Positions 1-6,236 of a stretch of DNA of 7,605 nucleotides are shown here, piece after piece. A program made the position numbers and the translations under genes. Below the pieces are notes generated by a model. The model did not search any database and had not been told where the DNA came from. It saw only the letters and a program-made list of their open reading frames with translations. Each line of letters opens with the position of its first letter. The stretch's first letter is position 1. Source of the stretch: Chitinophagaceae bacterium (GTDB taxonomy: Bacteria; Bacteroidota; Bacteroidia; Chitinophagales; Chitinophagaceae); NCBI GenBank assembly GCA_947468255.1, contig CANIMM010000144.1:1-7605 (forward strand), given 5' to 3'.

Positions 1-25
1 AACAAAAATACATATTACCCTTGAG

Positions 26-62
26 TTTTGAGTGCCCGTCTAGTTGCCATAAACACTCAAAA
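26..62 (-). terminator. weak hairpin at the 3' end of recQ (possible terminator)
   Basis: TTTTGAGTG (26-34) and CACTCAAAA (54-62) are perfect 9-bp complements around a 19-nt loop. The loop contains the recQ stop codon (40-42). On the minus strand the hairpin is followed, after a gap, by a T-rich stretch at the window edge. The stem is AT-rich and the T tract is not adjacent, so this is at best a weak intrinsic terminator. Confidence 0.25.
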
Positions 63-2334
63 ACTTGATTCTCATGATTTTTAACTGTTCCCAATTAAAT
101 CCACTTTCAGCAAGTTCTTCTTGTGCTATTTGAAGGCTGCTGGTTTCGCAGGCTTTAAAATAATCAATAATCTCTTCCTGTTCATACTGGTCTACCAGTT
201 CATCGATCGCGTAATCTAAATTCAGCCGGGTTCCACTCGCAACGATGGTTTCCATTTCTTCCAGCAATTCATCGATACTAAGGTCCTTAGACTTCGCAAT
301 GGTTTCCAGCGGAATTTTTTTATCTACATTTTGAATAATGAAAATCTTATTGTTATTCCTATTTACAACTCCCTTCATCACAAAATCATCCGGCTTTTCG
401 ATGCCATTTTCCTCCACATAAGATGCAATTAGATCCACAAATTTTTTGCCGTATCTGAGGGCTTTCCCTTTGCTGACACCCTGGCATTTCTCCAATTCCT
501 CTGTCGTGGTAGGATATAGAGTAGCCATATCCTCTAAGCTACCTTCCAAGAAAATTACAAATGGGGGAAGATTTTTTTCCTTGGCTACTTTTTTGCGCAG
601 ATCCTTTAACATTACCACCAATTTTTCATCTATCGCATTGGCTGCCACCGGCGCTGGAGCCCCGTCGTCATCATCTGCATCGGCACCTTGGAATAAGTTA
701 TTAAGTACAATTTTAAAGGAGGTAGGTTTTTTCAAAAAGCTTTCTCCCTTTTTTGTAAACTTTAGTACGCCATATTCTTCGATATCTTTTTTGATAAAGC
801 CTTCCAAAATCATTTGTCGCATCAGGGAGTTCCAAAAATGCTCATCCTTTGATTTTCCAATTCCAAAAAAATCTCTTTCATCGTGTCGGAACATTTTAAC
901 CTGTGGATTGGGCTTGCCACGCAAAATATGCATCAGGTAAACCATGGTAAACTGCTCATCCAGCCCCTTTATTATTTTTAGCACCTGCTGTGTTTCAGTT
1001 TTGGCCTCCAGTAATTCTTTTGGACTATTACAATTATCACACATTTTGGTACATTGGCTGGTGTCGTATTCCTCGCCAAAATAATTCAATAAAATTTTCC
1101 GTCTGCATACCGCACTTTCAGCATAGGATACTGTTTCATTGATCAGTTGAGCCCCTACCTCCCTTTCGCTCAATGGCTTGTCGCGCATGAGGTGTTCCAG
1201 CTTGGCTACATCCTTATGGGAATAGTAAAGAATACACCTACCCTCCATGCCATCTCTACCCGCACGCCCCGTTTCCTGATAATAATTTTCTATCGATTTA
1301 GGAATATTAAAATGGATTACAAACCGGACATCCGGCTTGTCGATGCCCATGCCAAAAGCTATAGTAGCCACAATCACCTGTACATCTTCATTTAAAAAAA
1401 GGTCTTGTCGCTCGGCACGTAACTTACTGTCTAGACCAGCATGGTAAGCAACCGCCTTTATTCCATTGGCCATCAACATATCTGCGAGCTCTTCGGTAGT
1501 TTTCCTATTGAGGGTATATATAATACCGCTTTTCTCTTTGTTTTGAGAAATGAAACGAACAATACTGGTAACCGTTTGGTCTTTCTGTATTTTAGGAAGG
1601 ATTTCGTAATACAAATTGGCCCTGTTAAAAGACGAAATATAAATCTGCGGATTTCTCAGGCCAAGGTTTCTTAAAATATCACTTTGCACTTTTGGGGTAG
1701 CCGTTGCTGTAAGTGCAATCATGGGTGCGTTTGGATTAATCATTTCCATCATTTCCCTCAGCCGTCGGTATTCTGGCCTAAAATCGTGGCCCCATTCAGA
1801 AATACAATGGGCTTCATCTACCGCAAAAAATGAAATATTCAGTTCCTTAAAAAAGGCAATATTTTCAACCTTGGTTAGGGTTTCAGGTGCTACATATAGC
1901 ATCTTTGTTTTACCCGAAGTAAGGTCATCTTTTACAATTTTCTGTTGTCCTTTATTGAGTGTGCTATTTAAAAAGTGAGCTACATCATCCTTGCTGCTAT
2001 AGCTCCTTACCAGATCTACCTGGTTTTTCATCAGTGCAATTAAGGGGGAAACGATAATGGCACAACCTTCGCTGATAATGGCGGGCAGCTGGTAACACAA
2101 ACTTTTTCCACCCCCTGTAGGCATTATGACCAATGCGTCATTGCCTGCCAATAAATTTTTTATAATTATTTCTTGAGGATCTTTAAAGGCATCAAATCCA
2201 AAGTAACTCTGTAGTTGTGCAGTTAGGTTCAAATTTTTTTCTTTACTGATTGCTTTTATAGCATTATTATCCTTCGATAGTAAGGGGGTTTCTTTTGCCG
2301 ACCCTTGTTTCGATTTTGCTTTTACTGTAGCCAT
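40..2334 (-). CDS. recQ: ATP-dependent DNA helicase RecQ
   Basis: A 3'-5' superfamily 2 DNA helicase acting in recombinational repair and replication-fork processing in the cytoplasm. Counting from the ATG at 2334 (764 aa), the sequence shows a Q-motif-like FGFDAF...PQ (about 45-54), Walker A MPTGGGKS (71-78), the DEAH box (173-176), TATAT (209-213) and motif VI QETGRAGRDG (about 353-362). Zinc-binding cysteines lie at 410, 428, 432 and 435. A RQC winged-helix region (about 446-545), an Asp/Ala/Pro linker (about 551-567) and an HRDC domain (about 571-640) follow. The last roughly 110 residues form an extra helical module, as in long Bacteroidota RecQ proteins; classical E. coli RecQ is about 610 aa. 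An in-frame TTG at 2352 would add six residues. I prefer the ATG because GAGGAAAA (2350-2343, minus strand) lies 8 nt before it and the TTG overlaps that ribosome-binding site. No motif is missing. Confidence 0.97.
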   Translation of the reverse strand: MATVKAKSKQGSAKETPLLSKDNNAIKAISKEKNLNLTAQLQSYFGFDAFKDPQEIIIKNLLAGNDALVIMPTGGGKSLCYQLPAIISEGCAIIVSPLIALMKNQVDLVRSYSSKDDVAHFLNSTLNKGQQKIVKDDLTSGKTKMLYVAPETLTKVENIAFFKELNISFFAVDEAHCISEWGHDFRPEYRRLREMMEMINPNAPMIALTATATPKVQSDILRNLGLRNPQIYISSFNRANLYYEILPKIQKDQTVTSIVRFISQNKEKSGIIYTLNRKTTEELADMLMANGIKAVAYHAGLDSKLRAERQDLFLNEDVQVIVATIAFGMGIDKPDVRFVIHFNIPKSIENYYQETGRAGRDGMEGRCILYYSHKDVAKLEHLMRDKPLSEREVGAQLINETVSYAESAVCRRKILLNYFGEEYDTSQCTKMCDNCNSPKELLEAKTETQQVLKIIKGLDEQFTMVYLMHILRGKPNPQVKMFRHDERDFFGIGKSKDEHFWNSLMRQMILEGFIKKDIEEYGVLKFTKKGESFLKKPTSFKIVLNNLFQGADADDDDGAPAPVAANAIDEKLVVMLKDLRKKVAKEKNLPPFVIFLEGSLEDMATLYPTTTEELEKCQGVSKGKALRYGKKFVDLIASYVEENGIEKPDDFVMKGVVNRNNNKIFIIQNVDKKIPLETIAKSKDLSIDELLEEMETIVASGTRLNLDYAIDELVDQYEQEEIIDYFKACETSSLQIAQEELAESGFNWEQLKIMRIKFLSVYGN

Positions 2335-2431
2335 AACTTTCTTTTTCCTCAAGCTGGTTTTAAATAGTTGGCAGGTTAGTATCCCTTGCTTTCAATAGGT
2401 AGGGTTTGTCTGTCCAGAATTTTAAAGTGAG

Positions 2432-2463
2432 CGAAGTTAATTCAATCGATTTGCAAAGTCAAA
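2432..2463 (-). promoter_or_regulatory. candidate recQ promoter, Bacteroidota type
   Basis: On the minus strand TTTG (2463-2460) is followed after 20 nt by TAACTTCG (2439-2432), one mismatch from the Bacteroidota -7 consensus TAnnTTTG; the usual spacing is about 19 nt. Transcription would start near 2425, giving a leader of about 90 nt before the recQ ATG. This rests on consensus matching only. Confidence 0.45.
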
Positions 2464-2474
2464 TTAACATCTGC

Positions 2475-2548
2475 CCCTAAAGAGGGTTAAGTTAGTCAAT
2501 TTTCGTTAATATTGAGTTTCTATTATTTCTACCCTAAGTAGCGGTTAA
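2475..2548. repeat. loose direct repeat CCCTAA-N4/5-GGTTAA
   Basis: CCCTAA-AGAG-GGTTAA (2475-2490) and CCCTAA-GTAGC-GGTTAA (2532-2548) share both half-sites, with spacers of 4 and 5 nt, and start 57 bp apart. A TTAGGG (the complement of CCCTAA) lies at 2579-2584. The copies sit between the two divergent promoter candidates, where regulator sites could be, but the match is short. Confidence 0.25.
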
Positions 2549-2561
2549 AACCTTTCAGGTA

Positions 2562-2631
2562 AAAGGGGGTAATATAGGTTAGGGGATACTTTAAGCAATT
2601 TGCAGATGTGCGACAATATTATTACCCCTTT
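2562..2631. repeat. imperfect inverted repeat abutting the rightward promoter
   Basis: AAAGGGGGTAATA (2562-2574) is complementary to TATTACCCCTTT (2620-2631) over 12 bp with a single bulged G. The arms are 45 nt apart. The right arm overlaps the TTTG of the -33 box at 2629-2632, so the repeat could be an operator pair or extrude as a stem. No binding protein can be named. Confidence 0.4.
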
Positions 2632-2659
2632 GAGTTATGGATGAATTAAAGTAGGTTTG
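2629..2659 (+). promoter_or_regulatory. strong candidate promoter for the small ORF and manC
   Basis: TTTG (2629-2632), exactly 19 nt, then TAGGTTTG (2652-2659) matches the Bacteroidota TTTG-N19-TAnnTTTG consensus at every fixed position. The predicted transcript start is near 2665. That places the small ORF ATG (2714) about 50 nt downstream and the manC ATG (2868) about 200 nt downstream. Confidence 0.65.
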
Positions 2660-2713
2660 CTGCTTGAAAATAAACAATAAAAAAACAGGTAAACCTCGCT
2701 CCAAATATTTCAA

Positions 2714-2860
2714 ATGCAATCGGTATCAATTAGCAGATTAAATGACTTAATGAATGGGAATTTTGAAAAGTTGCTAGAGGAGAATCCAAACTCAAATGGA
2801 AGTCTGGTTATCTGCGGAATACAAAGATCCAAAATAGCTGTCAATTTATTAAACAGATAA
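2714..2860 (+). CDS. small ORF upstream of manC, unknown function
   Basis: A 48-codon frame (ATG 2714, TAA 2858-2860) beginning MQSVSISRLND and ending NLLNR. It is the first open frame after the promoter candidate at 2629-2659, and its stop lies 7 nt before the manC ATG, which would suit translational coupling. I do not recognise the protein. It is mixed hydrophilic with one short hydrophobic stretch (SLVICG), and shows no signal peptide or clear domain. There is no good ribosome-binding site, though that is common in this phylum. An internal ATG at codon 13 is an alternative start. A frame of this length can arise by chance in AT-rich DNA, so it may be only an untranslated leader. Confidence 0.3.
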   Translation: MQSVSISRLNDLMNGNFEKLLEENPNSNGSLVICGIQRSKIAVNLLNR

Positions 2861-2867
2861 ATAAGGT

Positions 2868-3950
2868 ATGACGAAGAATAATTATGTAGCGATCATGGCA
2901 GGCGGAATTGGTAGCAGATTCTGGCCAATGAGTCGAACCAATTTTCCCAAACAATTCCTCGACATTTTAAATACCGGCAGAACGCTGATACAGGCAACTT
3001 TTGACAGGTTTGCCTTGTTTATCCCCATCGAACAGATTTATATTGTAACCACAGAACAGTATAAGCAAATTGTAATTGACCAGCTTCCCCATCTGCCGGA
3101 AGCAAATATATTGTGCGAGCCTTCCCGTAAAAATACCGCTCCTTGCATCGCTTATATTTCCTATAAACTTCGACAAATCAATCCAGAAGCCAATTTGATC
3201 TGTGCTCCAGCCGATCATATTATTCTGGAGCCAGATAATTTTAAAAACAAATGTCTGGAAGCACTTTACTTCACCTCTAGCAATCAGGCGTTGGTAACAT
3301 TGGGAATAAAACCCACTCATCCCAATACCGGTTACGGCTATATCCAATTCGAGCAACAGGCCATAAGTGAAAATGTGTTTAAGGTAAAAACGTTCACTGA
3401 AAAACCTGATAAGGAATTAGCCAAAACTTTTATATCGAGTGGCGACTTTTTATGGAATGCGGGAATTTTTGTATGGCAGATTAAGAATATCATTCAGGCA
3501 TTTGAAACATTTTTGCCCGAAATGCATGAGGTATTTGATGCTGAAAAAGACAATTTTAATACCCCTGCTGAAAAAGAATCGATTGAACGAATTTACCCTC
3601 AATGCGTAAACATTTCCATCGATTATGGTGTAATGGAAAAGGCAGACAATGTGTATATAATCCCATCTTCCTTTGGCTGGAGCGACTTAGGGACATGGAC
3701 TAGCGCTTATGATAATCTTGAAAAAGATTATTTTGAAAACGCAGTAACTGGAAGCAATGTTATGATTATTGACGCAACAAGAAATATCATTCAAGCGAAT
3801 AACAAAAAATTAGTGCTAGTGCAGGGTCTAGATGATTTTATAGTGGTGGATACGGAAGATGTGTTGCTGATATGCAAAAAGGACAAAGAACAGGCAATTA
3901 AAGAATATGTAGCAGAAGTAAAAAGAAATAAAGGAGAAAGATATCTTTAG
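2868..3950 (+). CDS. manC: mannose-1-phosphate guanylyltransferase (GDP-mannose pyrophosphorylase)
   Basis: Joins mannose-1-phosphate and GTP into GDP-mannose and pyrophosphate in the cytoplasm, supplying mannose and GDP-fucose precursors for surface polysaccharides and glycoproteins. The 360-aa product opens with the nucleotidyltransferase signature GGIGSRFWPMSR (12-23) and PKQF (27-30). Family motifs follow: EPSRKNTAP (84-92), PADH (114-117), GYGYI (155-159), FTEKPD (176-181), WNAGIF (196-201), IDYGVMEK (251-258) and GWSDLGTW (270-277). It ends in a short beta-rich tail. It is the short single-function form: the C-terminal phosphomannose isomerase domain of the roughly 470-aa bifunctional enzymes is absent. 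The ATG at 2868 sits directly before the conserved N-terminus. AAGG immediately before it is too close to be a good ribosome-binding site. The aminotransferase follows after 41 bp with no terminator, so the two may be cotranscribed. Confidence 0.95.
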   Translation: MTKNNYVAIMAGGIGSRFWPMSRTNFPKQFLDILNTGRTLIQATFDRFALFIPIEQIYIVTTEQYKQIVIDQLPHLPEANILCEPSRKNTAPCIAYISYKLRQINPEANLICAPADHIILEPDNFKNKCLEALYFTSSNQALVTLGIKPTHPNTGYGYIQFEQQAISENVFKVKTFTEKPDKELAKTFISSGDFLWNAGIFVWQIKNIIQAFETFLPEMHEVFDAEKDNFNTPAEKESIERIYPQCVNISIDYGVMEKADNVYIIPSSFGWSDLGTWTSAYDNLEKDYFENAVTGSNVMIIDATRNIIQANNKKLVLVQGLDDFIVVDTEDVLLICKKDKEQAIKEYVAEVKRNKGERYL

Positions 3951-3980
3951 CAAATCACCCGAAAACACTGCGACAATCAT

Positions 3981-3994
3981 AAAGGGGCTGTTTG
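3981..3994 (+). promoter_or_regulatory. ribosome-binding site supporting a TTG start
   Basis: AAAGGGG (3981-3987) lies 4 nt before TTG 3992-3994. The frame is closed upstream by TAA at 3980-3982 and its first ATG is at 4073, inside the conserved N-terminus. The start must therefore be this TTG or the GTG at 4016, and only the TTG has a purine-rich site in front of it. Confidence 0.5.
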
Positions 3995-5167
3995 ATTATT
4001 AAAATTTCATCGATAGTGAATCCTTCAATACATAGCAAACTTCCCCATGTAGGTACTACTATTTTTACGGAGATGAGTTCGCTTGCTGCCGAGTATAATG
4101 CGATTAATCTAGGCCAAGGATTTCCTGATTTTATGATGAGCAATCCGTTGATTGATTTGGTAAATGCGGCTATGCAAAAAGGCCATAATCAGTATGTGCA
4201 CATGAATGGCCTGGGATTATTAAGAGAGAGGATAGCAGAAAAATCCGAAAGGCTCTATTCGGTAAGATTGAATCCAGAAACTGATATAACCATTACCCCT
4301 GGAGGAACATATGCAATATATACAGCACTAACAACGGTGCTTAGGCCCGGGGATGAGGTGATAGTGTTTGAGCCTGCTTATGATAGTTATATCCCCACCA
4401 TTGAATTAAATGGAGCGGTGCCTATTTTAATTCCACTGATTTACCCCGACTATTCGATTGACTGGGATTTGGTAAAGCAAAAACTGTCGCCCAAAACAAA
4501 AATGATCATACTCAATACGCCGCATAACCCTACTGGCAGTATACTGGGCACAAATGACATAGAACAGCTTCGAGCACTTGTGAGAAATACTGACTTATTT
4601 ATCTTGAGCGATGAAGTTTATGAACATTTGATATTTGACAATAAACAACATGAAAGCATGCTCCGCTATCCCGACCTGTTGGAAAGGAGTTTTGTGTGTT
4701 CTTCATTTGGTAAAACCTATCACTGCACGGGATGGAAAATGGGCTATTGTATTGCCCCTGCCGATATGATGAGGGAGTTTAGAAAAGTCCATCAGTTCAA
4801 TTGTTTTTCCTGCCACAGTCCAGTACAATTTGCGCTAGCGGAATACTTGAAGCAGGAAGCGCCCTATTTGCAATTGGGCAAAGAGCTTCAAAAAAAGAGG
4901 GATTATTTTCAGCAAATGATGCAGCAAACGAAATTCAAGGCATTGCCCACTTATGGAAGTTATTTCCAGCTCTATAGTTATGAAGGAATTACGCAAGAGA
5001 GCGAAAGGAATTTTGCAATCAGGCTAACCAAAGAATACGGGGTAGCATCTATTCCTGCAGCTGCTTTTTATGTAAATGGAAAGGAGAATAAAGTATTGCG
5101 TTTTTGCTTCGTAAAAAATGAAGCCACGCTGGAAGCTGCAGTAAACCGCTTAGCTACTGTTATATAA
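3992..5167 (+). CDS. PLP-dependent methionine aminotransferase, YbdL type
   Basis: A fold-type I, class I/II pyridoxal-phosphate aminotransferase. Similarity to E. coli YbdL is strong along its length (SKLPHVGTTIFTEMS at 15-29, INLGQGFPDF at 38-47), which suggests transamination of methionine and aromatic or other large amino acids, as in methionine salvage. Catalytic features are complete in the 391-aa frame: NTPHNPTG (175-182) with the cofactor-ring Asn179, LSDEVYEH (205-212) with Asp207 and Tyr210, SSFGKTYH (237-244) with the Schiff-base Lys241, and Arg370 in LRFCF for the substrate carboxylate. No ATG start is available (first at 4073), so TTG 3992 is chosen; GTG 4016 would remove eight residues. 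It follows manC closely, but the two functions are not obviously linked. No omega-amidase or other salvage gene is present in the window. Kynurenine aminotransferase activity occurs in relatives, so exact substrates are inferred. Confidence 0.94.
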   Translation: MIIKISSIVNPSIHSKLPHVGTTIFTEMSSLAAEYNAINLGQGFPDFMMSNPLIDLVNAAMQKGHNQYVHMNGLGLLRERIAEKSERLYSVRLNPETDITITPGGTYAIYTALTTVLRPGDEVIVFEPAYDSYIPTIELNGAVPILIPLIYPDYSIDWDLVKQKLSPKTKMIILNTPHNPTGSILGTNDIEQLRALVRNTDLFILSDEVYEHLIFDNKQHESMLRYPDLLERSFVCSSFGKTYHCTGWKMGYCIAPADMMREFRKVHQFNCFSCHSPVQFALAEYLKQEAPYLQLGKELQKKRDYFQQMMQQTKFKALPTYGSYFQLYSYEGITQESERNFAIRLTKEYGVASIPAAAFYVNGKENKVLRFCFVKNEATLEAAVNRLATVI

Positions 5168-5250
5168 TTATCTGTGATTTTTTTACATCGTTATGGCCAT
5201 TTTCTCATGGGCGTATAAGTATGCTAGTAGGTGGTAGCAATAGGATTAAT

Positions 5251-5277
5251 ATCAGTGAAATCATCTGCCTCACTGAT
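5251..5277. repeat. short stem-loop between the aminotransferase and the stress protein gene
   Basis: ATCAGTGA (5251-5258) and TCACTGAT (5270-5277) form a perfect 8-bp stem with an 11-nt loop. No T tract follows, so it is unlikely to be a standard terminator. It lies about 30 bp upstream of the -7-like box of the next gene and could be a regulator site. Confidence 0.3.
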
Positions 5278-5308
5278 TTAACTCATACATTCTAACTGCT
5301 TTTAAAAA

Positions 5309-5316
5309 TACATTTG
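5309..5316 (+). promoter_or_regulatory. -7-like box of the universal stress protein gene
   Basis: TACATTTG matches TAnnTTTG exactly and would start transcription near 5321, leaving a leader of only about 14 nt before ATG 5335. No TTTG or TTG is visible at the expected -33 position, so an activator or alternative sigma factor might be needed, or the match is by chance. The in-frame TTG at 5314 lies inside this box, which argues against its use as a start. Confidence 0.4.
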
Positions 5317-5334
5317 GCGCTTAAACAGCGTAAA

Positions 5335-6159
5335 ATGAAAACTATTATCGTTTCAGTAGATTTTTCCATTACCTCCTCCAATGCAGCTGAATTTGCTGCT
5401 AATCTCGCCGCGTTTTACGGAGCAGACATCTGGCTTTATCATGCTTTTCAAATTCCTATTGCATTGAGTGAATTTGCTTATCCGGTAGTTGATATTGCGG
5501 AAATGCAAAAAGCTGCCGACCACGAACTAGAATTGTTGAAAAAAGTTACCCAGGGCAAATTGAGGAGAAAAATCAACATTAATACTAGGGCCGAGATGAA
5601 TGTACTTCAGTTGGGGCTCAATAAACTTTGCAATGAATTAAATCCGGATTTGGTGGTGATGGGACTTTCAGGTAAAAATGCATTAACCCGTTTGATAGTG
5701 GGAAGTAATACAATTAAAGCAATTTATGAGTTAACCTATCCGGTTTTGGTAGTGCCTCCAAAAGCAGCGTTTATACCAGTCAGGAAGATTGGCTTTGCAT
5801 GTGATTATCGGCAGGTGGAGAAAACAACACCGGTTGCAGTACTCAAAAAATTTGTCACTGATTTTAATGCAGCATTGCATGTGATGAATGTAGACCATCA
5901 CAATAGTCAGCCGGATGCAAAAAAACTACAGGAAAGTTATTTGATCAACGAGTTGTTACGTGATGTAAATGCTGAGTTTCATTCAATTGAAGCAACGGAA
6001 ATAACAGAGGGAATTAACTGGTTTGTAGACAAGTCGAAACTCGACTGGTTGGTGGTAATTCCAAAAAAGCATCGGCTAGTAGAAAAAATGTTTAAGAGAA
6101 GTCAAACCAAGGAGCTGGTTTACCATACGCATGTACCTATTTTATGTATTCATGAGTAA
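5335..6159 (+). CDS. universal stress protein, two tandem UspA domains
   Basis: A cytoplasmic UspA-fold protein of 274 aa made of two tandem domains (about 1-142 and 149-274), the layout common in Bacteroidota. Domain 1 begins MKTIIVSVDFS and carries the nucleotide-binding signature G-2x-G-9x-G-S exactly, in GLSGKNALTRLIVGS (Gly110, Gly113, Gly123, Ser124), so ATP binding is expected. Domain 2 keeps the closing strand motif VPILCIHE, but the matching glycine loop is replaced by a basic stretch (about 242-258, PKKHRLVEKMFKRS). It probably does not bind ATP and may serve dimerisation. The partner and stress signal cannot be read from sequence. An in-frame TTG at 5314 would add seven residues; ATG 5335 is preferred because the domain starts directly there. 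It ends just before a strong bidirectional hairpin terminator shared with the convergent ATPase gene. Confidence 0.93.
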   Translation: MKTIIVSVDFSITSSNAAEFAANLAAFYGADIWLYHAFQIPIALSEFAYPVVDIAEMQKAADHELELLKKVTQGKLRRKININTRAEMNVLQLGLNKLCNELNPDLVVMGLSGKNALTRLIVGSNTIKAIYELTYPVLVVPPKAAFIPVRKIGFACDYRQVEKTTPVAVLKKFVTDFNAALHVMNVDHHNSQPDAKKLQESYLINELLRDVNAEFHSIEATEITEGINWFVDKSKLDWLVVIPKKHRLVEKMFKRSQTKELVYHTHVPILCIHE

Positions 6160-6179
6160 GCCTATAGGAAGGAATGCAT

Positions 6180-6236
6180 AAAAAATCATCCTTGAAAATC
6201 GAAAATGCTATTTTTGATTTTCAAGGATGATTTTTT
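6180..6236. terminator. long palindrome: bidirectional terminator and left flanking repeat of the ATPase gene
   Basis: Positions 6180-6206 pair with 6210-6236 over 27 bp with one G-T pair (6201/6215) around a 3-nt loop (GCT). The outer six pairs are A6/T6, so an RNA hairpin followed by U residues forms on either strand. It should stop both the stress protein transcript and the convergent ATPase transcript, whose stop codon (6236-6238) overlaps its edge. The core 6188-6228, with arm ATCCTTGAAAATCGAAAAT, is closely related to the palindrome at 7421-7461 on the other side of the ATPase gene. Confidence 0.85.

Larger units (their letters stand above)
2335..2713. other. divergent intergenic region between recQ and the manC unit
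   Basis: About 380 bp without a convincing gene longer than the small ORF that follows it. It holds the leftward recQ promoter candidate, a rightward promoter candidate (2629-2659), an imperfect long inverted repeat (2562-2631) and a loose direct repeat (2475-2548). The sequence is AT-rich with several short G or C runs. I see no tRNA, riboswitch or insertion-sequence signature. Confidence 0.7.

Noticed and set aside
446..940. Rightward open frame of 164 codons inside recQ
   Set aside because: It lies wholly opposite the conserved HRDC and RQC parts of RecQ and its translation has no recognisable domain; it is a shadow of the real gene. The smaller rightward frames at 1147-1395, 1441-1674 and 1721-1978 are shadows for the same reason.
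2967..3356. Leftward open frame of 129 codons inside manC
   Set aside because: It is antisense to conserved manC motifs, has no promoter or recognisable product, and is best explained as a shadow.
3937..3948. Perfect palindrome AAAGATATCTTT at the end of manC
   Set aside because: It is short and AT-rich, lies within coding sequence up to the stop codon and has no T tract, so it is probably coincidental.
3955..4143. Leftward open frame of 62 codons across the manC-aminotransferase junction
   Set aside because: It overlaps the conserved aminotransferase N-terminus in antisense and has no supporting signals.
5178..5184. Run of seven T after the aminotransferase stop as an intrinsic terminator
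   Set aside because: No stable hairpin precedes it; only very short AT-rich complementarity is visible.
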